From: SFHK01 sp045538305
GTDB lineage: Bacteria > Bacillota > Clostridia > Christensenellales > Aristaeellaceae
Direction of reading: 5' to 3'
NCBI GenBank assembly: GCA_045538305.1
Contig: JAZSRC010000058.1
Span: forward strand, 1-6,330
Length of the DNA: 6,330 bases
Position 1 is the first letter of the stretch. Each line of letters begins with the position of its first letter. The notes under the pieces are model-generated. The model had not been told where the DNA came from and made no database searches. It saw only the letters and a list, made by a program, of their open reading frames with translations. Positions 1-5,820 of this stretch are shown here, one piece after another. A program made the translations under genes and the position numbers.

Positions 1-105
1 TTTTGGCGAGAGATTTTGCACTAAATTGAGTTATGGAAAGTTCGGAATACTTTGTGTATTGCGGACTTTTCATAACGAAAAGTTAGGGCGAAAGATTCGC
101 CAAAA
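1..105. repeat. Long imperfect palindrome (105-nt hairpin)
   Basis: The stretch folds back on itself almost end to end. TTTTGGCGA at 1-9 is the exact reverse complement of 97-105. Bases 14-27 pair with 80-93 with two mismatches. Bases 30-44 pair with 62-76, including two G-T pairs, and after one mismatch AATAC at 46-50 pairs with GTATT at 56-60 around the loop 51-55. No T-run follows on the + strand, so it does not look like an intrinsic terminator. It lies 58 bases before the lipoprotein start. It could be a miniature inverted-repeat element, a folded mRNA leader or a regulatory hairpin. The window edge prevents seeing whether target-site duplications flank it. Confidence 0.7.
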
Positions 106-145
106 TCGCAAAAGGAGAGTTTTTAGAGGTGCCCAATACAACAAA

Positions 146-151
146 AAGGAG
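146..151 (+). promoter_or_regulatory. Ribosome binding site of the lipoprotein gene
   Basis: AAGGAG lies 12 bases before the ATG at 164. It settles the start of the lipoprotein gene. The reading frame is open back to an ATG at 26, but that start lacks such a site, lies inside the palindrome, and would put 46 basic residues in front of a perfect lipoprotein signal peptide. Confidence 0.75.
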
Positions 152-163
152 AAAAACAAGACT

Positions 164-1600
164 ATGAAAAAGAGAATCGTTGCTCTGCTTCTGCTGGTCG
201 CCATGATGGTAAGCCTGGTTGCCTGCAACAGCAACACCCCCACCCCCACCGGTGAGACCGGCAACAATGCTCCCGTTGCCAACTTTACCGTTCCCGAGGG
301 TGGCTATGACGGAAGCAATGTTACCATCAGCTTCTATCACACCATGGGCTCCAACCTGACCGCGGTTCTGGACCTGTATATCGAAGAGTTCAACAAGCTG
401 TACCCCAACATCAAGATCGAGTACACCTCTGTTGGCGGCTACGATGATGTCCGTGACCAGATCTCCACCGAGATCACTGTCGGCGGCCAGCCCAACATCG
501 CTTACTGCTACCCCGACCATGTTGCTCTGTACAATCTGGCCGGCGTTGTGACCCAGCTGGACGATCTGATTGCCAGCCAGGCAACCGTCACCAAGGCTGA
601 CGGCACCACCGAGATCCTGGGACTGACCGACGTGCAGAAGGCTGACTTCATCGCAGGCTACTACAACGAAGGCAAGCAGTTTGGCGACGGCAAGATGTAC
701 ACCATGCCGCTGTCCAAGTCCACCGAGGTTCTGTACTACAACAAGACCTTCTTCGACGAGAACGGCATCGAAGTTCCCACCACCTGGGAAGAGCTCGAAG
801 CAGTTTGTGAAGAGATCAAGGATATCGATCCCGCCTCCATTCCTCTGGGCTACGACTCCGAAGCCAACTGGTTCATCACCATGTGCGAGCAGTATAATTC
901 CGATTATACCTCCGCAACCGAACCGCACTTCCTGTTCGACAACGAGCAGAACCATGCGTTCATCAAGATGTTCCGTGAGTGGTACATGAACGGCTATCTG
1001 ACCACCCAGACGCTGTACGGCGCATACACCTCCGGCCTTTTCACTTCCACCACCGAAACCAAGAGCTACATGTCCATCGGCTCCTCCGCAGGCGCAACCT
1101 ATCAGCGTCCCGCCGCCAATGCCGACGGCAGCTATCCCTTCGAAGTTGGCATCGCCACCATTCCCCAGGTAAGCCTTGACAACAAGAAGGTTATTTCTCA
1201 GGGCCCCTCCCTCTGCATCTTCGAAAAGGCAAATCCTCAGGAAGTAATCGCATCCTGGCTGTTTGTCAAGTTCCTCACCACCAACGTTGATTTCCAGGCC
1301 GAGTTCTCCATGGCTTCCGGCTATGTACCGGTCATCAAGTCCGTTTCCGAGAACGAAGTATACGCAGAGTTCCTCAACAGCGCTGACGGCGGCAAATTCA
1401 TTTCCGCTTTGTCCGCCAAAGTCTGCCTTGAGCAGGAAGAAGCTTACTACACCTCTCCCGCGTTCAACGGCTCTTCTACCGCCCGCGATCAGGTTGGAAC
1501 CCTCCTTTCCAAGTGCCTCACCGCCGCTGCCGATGATGAGGACGCTATGATCGCAGATGCCTTCGCAGCTGCCATCGCAGAGTGCGAATACGCTTACTAA
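164..1600 (+). CDS. Extracellular solute-binding lipoprotein, family 1 (UgpB-like)
   Basis: A 478-residue protein, a normal length for ABC-transporter substrate-binding proteins of the sugar/glycerol-phosphate type (COG1653). It begins with MKKR, a hydrophobic core and the lipobox LVAC with the lipidated Cys at 21, followed by a Thr/Pro/Asn-rich linker (about 22-42). The mature domain starts near 52. Family-typical parts include the FYHTMG stretch (57-62), EEFNKLYPNIKIEY (74-87), MPLSKSTEVLYYNK (181-194) followed by PTTWEEL (205-211), and WLFVKFL...FSMASGYVPV (365-390). It should sit on the outer face of the membrane and deliver a carbohydrate-like ligand to a permease. No permease or ATPase gene follows, so its transporter is encoded elsewhere or upstream. 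The ligand cannot be read from sequence. Codon use is strongly biased (GCC, GAC, CTG, AAG, ATC), suggesting high expression. The next gene starts 16 bases after its stop. Confidence 0.93.
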   Translation: MKKRIVALLLLVAMMVSLVACNSNTPTPTGETGNNAPVANFTVPEGGYDGSNVTISFYHTMGSNLTAVLDLYIEEFNKLYPNIKIEYTSVGGYDDVRDQISTEITVGGQPNIAYCYPDHVALYNLAGVVTQLDDLIASQATVTKADGTTEILGLTDVQKADFIAGYYNEGKQFGDGKMYTMPLSKSTEVLYYNKTFFDENGIEVPTTWEELEAVCEEIKDIDPASIPLGYDSEANWFITMCEQYNSDYTSATEPHFLFDNEQNHAFIKMFREWYMNGYLTTQTLYGAYTSGLFTSTTETKSYMSIGSSAGATYQRPAANADGSYPFEVGIATIPQVSLDNKKVISQGPSLCIFEKANPQEVIASWLFVKFLTTNVDFQAEFSMASGYVPVIKSVSENEVYAEFLNSADGGKFISALSAKVCLEQEEAYYTSPAFNGSSTARDQVGTLLSKCLTAAADDEDAMIADAFAAAIAECEYAY

Positions 1601-1616
1601 TTGATTTTCCGCGTCT

Positions 1617-2927
1617 ATGAAAAGGCGTAACAGCGTTTTTATCCATCTGCTTGTCCTGCTGGCGGCGCTTGTGCTCATAAGCCCGGAGGCGCTTGGTCAG
1701 GAAGCAGACTTTGCGGCGAGCGTGCAGCTGAATCTGCGAAGCGAAACCGTAAAGCAGGAAGTTACTGTAAAAACGTTTGTCGACGGTGACACGGTGCATT
1801 TTCATGTGCCGGTATCCGTCATGGAGGACGGCGTACTGAAGGCAAGGTTCCTTGCCGTCAATACGCCGGAATCCACCGGCAAGATAGAGGAATACGGCAA
1901 GGCAGCCTCTGCTTTTACCCGTGAAAAGCTTTCAAATGCTGTAAGCGTCATTGTAGAATCGGACACCGACAGGTGGAATCCGGATTCTACGGGCGGCAGG
2001 CATCTGGTGTGGGTGTGGTATAAAACCGAAGGCGACGGTTCGTACCGAAACCTCAACATCGAGCTTCTGGAAAACGGTCTTGCTATCGCGAATTCCTCCG
2101 CCAATAACCGCTATGGATCCGTATGCATGTCCGCAATTTCCCATGCAAAGGAAAACAAGCTTGGCGTTTATTCCGGCCAGAAGGATCCGGACTTTTATTA
2201 CGGCGACGCCATTGAGCTTACGCTCAAGGAGCTTCGAACAAACCTTGCCTTCTATGAGGGCAAAAAGGTCGCCTTTACCGGCGTGATCACCATGAATAAC
2301 AATAATGGTGTGTTTGTGGAAAGCTATGACGCCCAAACCGATATGTATTTCGGTATGAGCGTATATTACGGCTTCGGCATGAGCGGTACAGGTCTGGATA
2401 TTCTCTCTGTCGGAAATGAAGCGCGCATTGTGGGCACGCTGCAGTATTACGAAGCAGGCGGAACATGGCAGGTTTCGGGCCTTACATACCGCATGATGCG
2501 GCCCAAGGATCCTGGAAACATCCAAAAGTTGTCCGAAGGTCATTCCCCGGCCTATCTCATTACTGATCCGTCGGTATTTGCAAACGGCATTGTGGAGGTT
2601 GAAACGGAAGATGCAATTCAAAGATACGATTACGCGTATCTGGCGATGGCGTCCTCCATTCAGATGAATAACCTGAGGGTTGTGGATGCGTGGGTTACAA
2701 GGGATGAAGCTTCCTCCTCCTTTGGCGCCATGACGCTCGTGTGTGAAAGTGAAACCGGAGAGAGAATTCAGGTTCGAACCGTTCCGCTTTACGACGAGAA
2801 CAAAAGCCTGATCACGCCGGACAGATATTTCGGGCGCTTAATGGATGTTCGCGGTATCGTAGATGCCTACGGCGGCGAATATCAGATCAAGGTTTTTATG
2901 AACACCGGAATTGATGTGAAAGAATAA
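1617..2927 (+). CDS. Secreted staphylococcal-nuclease-like protein with OB-fold-like C-terminal segments
   Basis: A 436-residue protein. Residues 1-27 are a signal peptide or N-terminal anchor (MKRR, then a Leu/Val core). Residues 50-187 match the thermonuclease (SNase) fold: DGDT at 56-59 (metal-ligand Asp), ARFLAVNTPE at 76-85 giving the catalytic-type Arg77 and Glu85, YGKAASAFT at 93-101, GRHLVWVW at 127-134 supplying the second Arg (128), then NIELLENGLA and AKENKLGVYSG. The Asp corresponding to D40 of the S. aureus enzyme is Asn82. About 210-292 and 338-428 look like two OB-fold-type beta domains, an arrangement reminiscent of Bacillus YhcR-type nucleases. Expected role: sugar-nonspecific cleavage of DNA/RNA outside the cell. 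No Shine-Dalgarno precedes the ATG, so translation may be coupled to the lipoprotein gene 16 bases upstream. Codon choice is visibly less biased than in the flanking genes. A decayed copy lies at 3500-3804. Confidence 0.87.
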   Translation: MKRRNSVFIHLLVLLAALVLISPEALGQEADFAASVQLNLRSETVKQEVTVKTFVDGDTVHFHVPVSVMEDGVLKARFLAVNTPESTGKIEEYGKAASAFTREKLSNAVSVIVESDTDRWNPDSTGGRHLVWVWYKTEGDGSYRNLNIELLENGLAIANSSANNRYGSVCMSAISHAKENKLGVYSGQKDPDFYYGDAIELTLKELRTNLAFYEGKKVAFTGVITMNNNNGVFVESYDAQTDMYFGMSVYYGFGMSGTGLDILSVGNEARIVGTLQYYEAGGTWQVSGLTYRMMRPKDPGNIQKLSEGHSPAYLITDPSVFANGIVEVETEDAIQRYDYAYLAMASSIQMNNLRVVDAWVTRDEASSSFGAMTLVCESETGERIQVRTVPLYDENKSLITPDRYFGRLMDVRGIVDAYGGEYQIKVFMNTGIDVKE

Positions 2928-2929
2928 TC

Positions 2930-2938
2930 GGAGAAGGG
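2930..2938 (+). promoter_or_regulatory. Ribosome binding site of the short coiled-coil gene
   Basis: GGAGAAGGG lies 9 bases before the ATG at 2948 and just after the nuclease stop. The identical site with identical spacing precedes the second copy at 3825, so both starts are supported by conservation. Confidence 0.85.
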
Positions 2939-2947
2939 ACTGCTTTT

Positions 2948-3490
2948 ATGAAGAAGTTTTTAGTCATCGTTCTGATCCTTGTTTCTCTTGCAGCAAACGG
3001 ATATCAGTATAAGATGTATTCTGATGAAGTTCAGAACAACAAAAGTCTGACCAACGAACTTGCACAGAAGGCTGTCCAGCTTGATGAAGCGGGCTTGAAG
3101 ATCACTGAGCTGGAAGCCGCCGCCGCCGAGAAGGCCGCCGAGCTTGATGCTGCCAACGCGAAGATGGCCGAGCTTGAAGCCGCCGCCGAGAAGGCTGCTG
3201 AGCTGGAAGCCGCCATCAACGAAAAAGCCGCCGAACTTGAAGCCGCCAATGCGAAGATCGCCGAATTGGAAGCTGCCGCTGCCGAGAAGGTTGCTGAGCT
3301 GGAAGCTGCCAACGCGAAGATCGCTGAGCAGGAAGTTATTTCTGCCAAGAAGGCTTCCGAACTGGAAATCGTCAATGCAAAGATCGCTGAACTGGAAGCT
3401 GCTGTTGAGGCAGCAAGAGCTGTTTTTGATGGAGTCACTGAAGAAGTGATCACCGAAGAAGAGGACGCTCTGACAGAAGCGGGCAATTAA
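2948..3490 (+). CDS. Short membrane-anchored or secreted coiled-coil protein
   Basis: A 180-residue protein of no recognised family. Residues 1-18 are a hydrophobic signal anchor or signal peptide (MKKFLVIVLIL...) without a lipobox Cys. Residues 25-53 form a polar helix, and 54-153 are built from alternating 11- and 10-residue blocks of the ELEAAAAEKAA / ELEAANAKIA type, a 21-residue (three-heptad) period that predicts a long parallel coiled coil. The tail (about 154-180) is acidic: EEVITEEEDALTEA. The first 75 or so residues are nearly the same as those of the 507-residue product at 3825, and the tail weakly recalls the EEVIVEAV stretch there (88-95). It therefore looks like a shortened paralogue lacking the Ig-like and OB-like parts. 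It starts 20 bases after the nuclease and is probably cotranscribed. Possible roles are a spacer, an oligomerisation partner of the longer protein, or a decaying gene. Confidence 0.8.
   Translation: MKKFLVIVLILVSLAANGYQYKMYSDEVQNNKSLTNELAQKAVQLDEAGLKITELEAAAAEKAAELDAANAKMAELEAAAEKAAELEAAINEKAAELEAANAKIAELEAAAAEKVAELEAANAKIAEQEVISAKKASELEIVNAKIAELEAAVEAARAVFDGVTEEVITEEEDALTEAGN
3107..3406 (+). repeat. 63-bp (21-residue) coiled-coil repeats
   Basis: Between residues 54 and 153 the sequence alternates ELEAAAAEKAA-like (11) and ELEAANAKIA-like (10) blocks, with one 10-residue slip (ELEAAAEKAA, 76-85). At DNA level this gives roughly 63-base tandem repeats rich in GCCGCC and GAGAAG that could expand or contract by slippage or recombination. 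A shorter version is at 3984-4088. Confidence 0.75.
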
Positions 3491-3499
3491 GCCTGCCTA

Positions 3500-3804
3500 T
3501 TGATTTTCCGCGTCTAAAGCATAACAGCGTTTTACTGAAAAAACGTTTGTCGACGGCAACAAGGTGCATTTTCATGTACCGATATCCGCCGCGAAGGACG
3601 GCGTACTGAAGGCAAGGTTTCTAGCCGTCAATACGCTGAAATCCATCCGGAGTCGAATCGTTCCGCTTTAGGACGAAAAAAGCCCGATTCCTCCGGATAG
3701 GCATATCGGGCGCTTAATGGATATCCGCGGCTTCGTAGATACCTACGGCGGCGAATATCAGATCAAGGTTTTTTTTGAACACCGGAATTGATATGAAAGA
3801 ATAA
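3500..3804 (+). pseudogene. Decayed second copy of the nuclease gene
   Basis: The segment matches three blocks of the intact nuclease gene in order. Its 5' end corresponds to 1601-1640, a middle block to about 1764-1879, and the 3' block to about 2773-2927. The ATG is missing (GCGTCT runs straight into AAAGC). About 124 bases are lost at the first junction, a frame-breaking length. 891 bases, exactly 297 codons, are lost at the second. In the remaining frame DGDT has become DGNK and NTPES has become NTLKS, removing the metal-ligand Asp and catalytic Glu. TAC has become a TAG stop at 3669-3671, and one extra T in the run near 3770-3777 shifts the frame. No functional nuclease can be made. The remnant still carries the 3' end that places the ribosome site of the next gene. 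Confidence 0.9.
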
Positions 3805-3806
3805 TC

Positions 3807-3815
3807 GGAGAAGGG
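3807..3815 (+). promoter_or_regulatory. Ribosome binding site of the coiled-coil/OB gene
   Basis: GGAGAAGGG lies 9 bases before the ATG at 3825, the same as in the left module copy. It remains intact although the preceding nuclease copy is destroyed, consistent with selection for the downstream gene. Confidence 0.85.
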
Positions 3816-3824
3816 ACTGCTTTT

Positions 3825-5348
3825 ATGAAGAAGTTTTTAGTCATCGTTCTGATCCTTGCTTCTCTTGCAGCAAACGGATATCAGTACAAGATGAATTACG
3901 ATGAAGTTCTGAACAACAAGAATCTGACCAATGAACTCGCACAGAAGGCCGCAGAACTTGACGAAGCTGGCCTGAAGATCACTGAGCAGGAAGCCGCTGC
4001 CGCCGAGAAGGCCGCCGAGCTTGAAGCCGCCAACGCGAAGATCGCCGAGCAGGAAGCTGCCGCCGCCGAGCAGGCCGCTGAGGTAGAAGAAGTAATCGTA
4101 GAAGCAGTCGCCGATCCCGCTCTTAAGGATGCCAAGAGCTATCTGTACCTCATGTACAAGAATTCCCCTGTTACCACCGCTTCCGATTACGAAGTAGTTG
4201 GCCGCGTAATGATCGGCGCAGTTGCTTACCCCATTGAGTGGACTGCTGACAGCGAAACCGTTGCTTTCGTATACGGCGAAAACGGCTTTGTAACCGTAGA
4301 TGTAGATGAAAACAATCCTGAAGAGGTTCTGTACAACCTGACCGCTACCATCAAGGACGCCAACGGCTTTGCCGAGTCCATCTCCTTTGCCCATAAGGTA
4401 CCCGCTGCAATGATTCTCGAAGGCCTGAGCTATGAAGAAATCGTTGCCGCTGCTTATACCCTCGAAGCCGGTCTGGCCATGGAAGAAAGCCAGCGCCTGT
4501 TCGGTACCGTAACCAAGATCGACACTCCCTGGAGCCCCGACTATCAGAACATCACCGTTACCATCCAGATCGGTGATCTGGCCGAGCAGCCCATCATGTG
4601 CTACCGCCTGAAGGGCGAAGGCGCTGAGAATCTTGCCATTGGCGATCAGATCACCGTTGAAGGCATCATCAAGAACTACAAGGGCACCATCGAATTCGAC
4701 GCAGGCTGCGTTCTCGTAGGCTATGGCGAAATCGTAAGCCAGAAGGCGCTGCTTGAGGCTGCATACGCCCTCGAAGCCGGTCTGGCCATGCCCGCTCCCA
4801 CCGCTCTTTCCGGCGTAGTTTCCAAGATTGACACCGCCTGGAGCGAGGATTATCAGAACATCACCGTTACCATCGTTTGCGACGGTATCGAGGAAATGCC
4901 CATCATGTGCTACCGCCTGAAGGGCGAAGGCGCAAAGGAACTGGCTGTTGGCGATGAAATCGGCGTTACCGGTATCATCAAGAATTACAAGGACACCATC
5001 GAGTTCGATGCAGGCTGCGTTCTCGTACCCGCAGAAAGCGTAAACGATGTACGTACCGTTCTCGGCGGCTATACGCTCGAGGAAGGCCTTGCCCAGACCT
5101 CTGACAGCACCGTTACCGGCGTGATCTCCAATATCGACACCGCCTGGAGCGAGGACTATCAGAACATCACCGTCACCATCATCGTTGGCGGTATGGAAGA
5201 CAAGCCCATGATGTGCTACCGCCTGAAGGGCGAAGGCGCAAAGGATCTGGCCGTTGGCGATACCATCACCGTAAACGGCATCATCAAGAACTACAAGGGC
5301 ACCATCGAGTTCGACGCCGGCTGCCAGCTGCTGAACGTTGTAAAGTAA
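3825..5348 (+). CDS. Membrane-anchored or secreted coiled-coil protein with Ig-like region and three OB-fold-like repeats
   Basis: A 507-residue protein. Residues 1-18 are a signal anchor or signal peptide without a lipobox. Residues 25-88 form a short Glu/Ala coiled coil. Residues 104-193 are a beta-rich region with YPIEWT, ENGFVTVDV and YNLTATIKD patterns, resembling small bacterial Ig-like domains. Three tandem repeats follow at 209-298, 312-401 and 415-503. Each has an A/G-Y-T/A-LE-x-GLA start, then a GxVxxID strand, DYQNITVTI, MCYRLKGEGA, a GD turn, GIIKNYK and TIEFDAGC. These read as OB-fold beta barrels of the kind found in secreted nucleases. Expected location is outside the membrane. 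OB folds often bind nucleic acid or oligosaccharide, so nucleic-acid binding beside the secreted nuclease is plausible but inferred. Its start is shared with the short paralogue. Codon bias is strong, suggesting good expression. A terminator follows about 100 bases after the stop. Confidence 0.85.
   Translation: MKKFLVIVLILASLAANGYQYKMNYDEVLNNKNLTNELAQKAAELDEAGLKITEQEAAAAEKAAELEAANAKIAEQEAAAAEQAAEVEEVIVEAVADPALKDAKSYLYLMYKNSPVTTASDYEVVGRVMIGAVAYPIEWTADSETVAFVYGENGFVTVDVDENNPEEVLYNLTATIKDANGFAESISFAHKVPAAMILEGLSYEEIVAAAYTLEAGLAMEESQRLFGTVTKIDTPWSPDYQNITVTIQIGDLAEQPIMCYRLKGEGAENLAIGDQITVEGIIKNYKGTIEFDAGCVLVGYGEIVSQKALLEAAYALEAGLAMPAPTALSGVVSKIDTAWSEDYQNITVTIVCDGIEEMPIMCYRLKGEGAKELAVGDEIGVTGIIKNYKDTIEFDAGCVLVPAESVNDVRTVLGGYTLEEGLAQTSDSTVTGVISNIDTAWSEDYQNITVTIIVGGMEDKPMMCYRLKGEGAKDLAVGDTITVNGIIKNYKGTIEFDAGCQLLNVVK
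4449..4718 (+). repeat. OB-fold-like repeat 1 of 3
   Basis: Encodes residues 209-298. It is the most divergent of the three (TPWSPDYQNITVTIQIGDL). The DAGC landmark is at 292-295, so the period to repeat 2 is 103 residues. Confidence 0.8.
4758..5027 (+). repeat. OB-fold-like repeat 2 of 3
   Basis: Encodes residues 312-401. It shares TAWSEDYQNITVTI, MCYRLKGEGAK and TIEFDAGC with repeat 3, often in the same codons, pointing to a recent internal duplication. Confidence 0.8.
5067..5333 (+). repeat. OB-fold-like repeat 3 of 3
   Basis: Encodes residues 415-503 and ends four residues before the C-terminus. The period from repeat 2 is 102 residues. Confidence 0.8.
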
Positions 5349-5445
5349 TCCCTTACATAAGTTCTTTTGCAGGATTGGGGAAAGCATTTTCCTCGCCTGC
5401 GGTTTGGCATATACTCGCTTATGCCGCGTAATAACCGATAGAATG

Positions 5446-5487
5446 GAAAGCGGAGAAGGCTTTGCTCTCTCCGCTTTCTGTTTTTTT
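5446..5487 (+). terminator. Rho-independent terminator
   Basis: GAAAGCGGAGA (5446-5456) is perfectly complementary to TCTCCGCTTTC (5468-5478), giving an 11-bp stem and an 11-base loop, followed by TG and seven T. It ends the transcript coming from the coiled-coil/OB gene, whose stop is at 5348. No comparable structure was seen between the genes upstream, supporting one operon from 164 to here. Confidence 0.92.
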
Positions 5488-5599
5488 GCGATGTGTACGC
5501 CCAAAGCACGTCTGACTGAGGGCAGGAAGTACTGCTAGCCAAAAAAGGAAGATCACGGTAAAAAAGCTGTTAAACATATAAATATAATCAGATAACAGG
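5488..5599. other. Intergenic spacer without recognisable gene
   Basis: Between the terminator and the promoter the sequence grades from mixed composition to strongly AT-rich (from about 5560). No open frame with a ribosome site was found. A TATAAT at 5583-5588 lacks a convincing -35 partner. The AT-rich part could act as an upstream element for the promoter at 5600. Confidence 0.5.
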
Positions 5600-5627
5600 T
5601 TGAAATTTGATCTAATAGCAATATAAT
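5600..5627 (+). promoter_or_regulatory. Sigma-A-type promoter for the acidic repeat protein
   Basis: TTGAAA (5600-5605) and a perfect TATAAT (5622-5627) are separated by 16 bases in AT-rich DNA just downstream of the terminator. Transcription would start near 5634. It is the best promoter-like match I found in the window. The next gene with a credible ribosome site is the secreted acidic protein at 6027, implying a leader of about 390 bases. A further TATAAT at 5633-5638 has no good -35. Confidence 0.7.
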
Positions 5628-5820
5628 ATGTATATAATAAGCATATGTATCGGGTTATATCCATGCTGAAACCATATCTGCTATATTTCGAATACTACAG
5701 GTAAGTTTTGTGCAGAAGGCAGCAATAATCGCTGCATGCTTACATACACTGGATTTGTTTTCCCGTGCGGAGGGTCCGCACTGTAATGCTTCGTTTCGGC
5801 TTTGGTCAGAGCGGAGGAAT

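Larger units (their letters stand above)
1601..3490 (+). repeat. Left copy of a tandem gene-module duplication
   Basis: It comprises the intact nuclease gene plus the short coiled-coil gene. The 16 bases TTGATTTTCCGCGTCT at 1601-1616 recur exactly at 3500-3515. Strong similarity resumes from about 2773 in the nuclease 3' end, through the shared ribosome site, into the coiled-coil gene, and fades in the Glu/Ala repeat region. The repeat boundary falls at the stop codon of the upstream lipoprotein gene. Confidence 0.8.
3500..5348 (+). repeat. Right copy of the tandem gene-module duplication
   Basis: It comprises the nuclease remnant plus the long coiled-coil/OB gene. From about 3652 to about 4060 it tracks 2773 to about 3180 of the left copy with scattered substitutions, including the identical ribosome site and the first 11 codons of the coiled-coil gene product. 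Beyond the coiled coil the left copy has no counterpart of the Ig-like and OB-like parts. Confidence 0.8.

Noticed and set aside
26..163. Upstream extension of the lipoprotein frame to ATG 26
   Set aside because: It would bury the lipoprotein signal peptide behind 46 residues and lies in the palindrome. ATG 164 has AAGGAG and a proper signal peptide.
83..1678. 531-codon open frame on the minus strand opposite the lipoprotein gene
   Set aside because: It is an antisense shadow produced by the strong codon bias of the real gene. There is no ribosome site, and the composition is Gly/Val-rich without any domain.
3837..5504. 555-codon open frame on the minus strand opposite the coiled-coil/OB gene
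   Set aside because: Its internal repeats mirror the OB repeats on the other strand, and it runs through the terminator hairpin. The + strand frame has a signal peptide, a ribosome site and repeat structure.
5645..5704. 19-codon frame just after the promoter
   Set aside because: It has no ribosome site, is too close to the expected transcript start, and shows no recognisable leader-peptide features.
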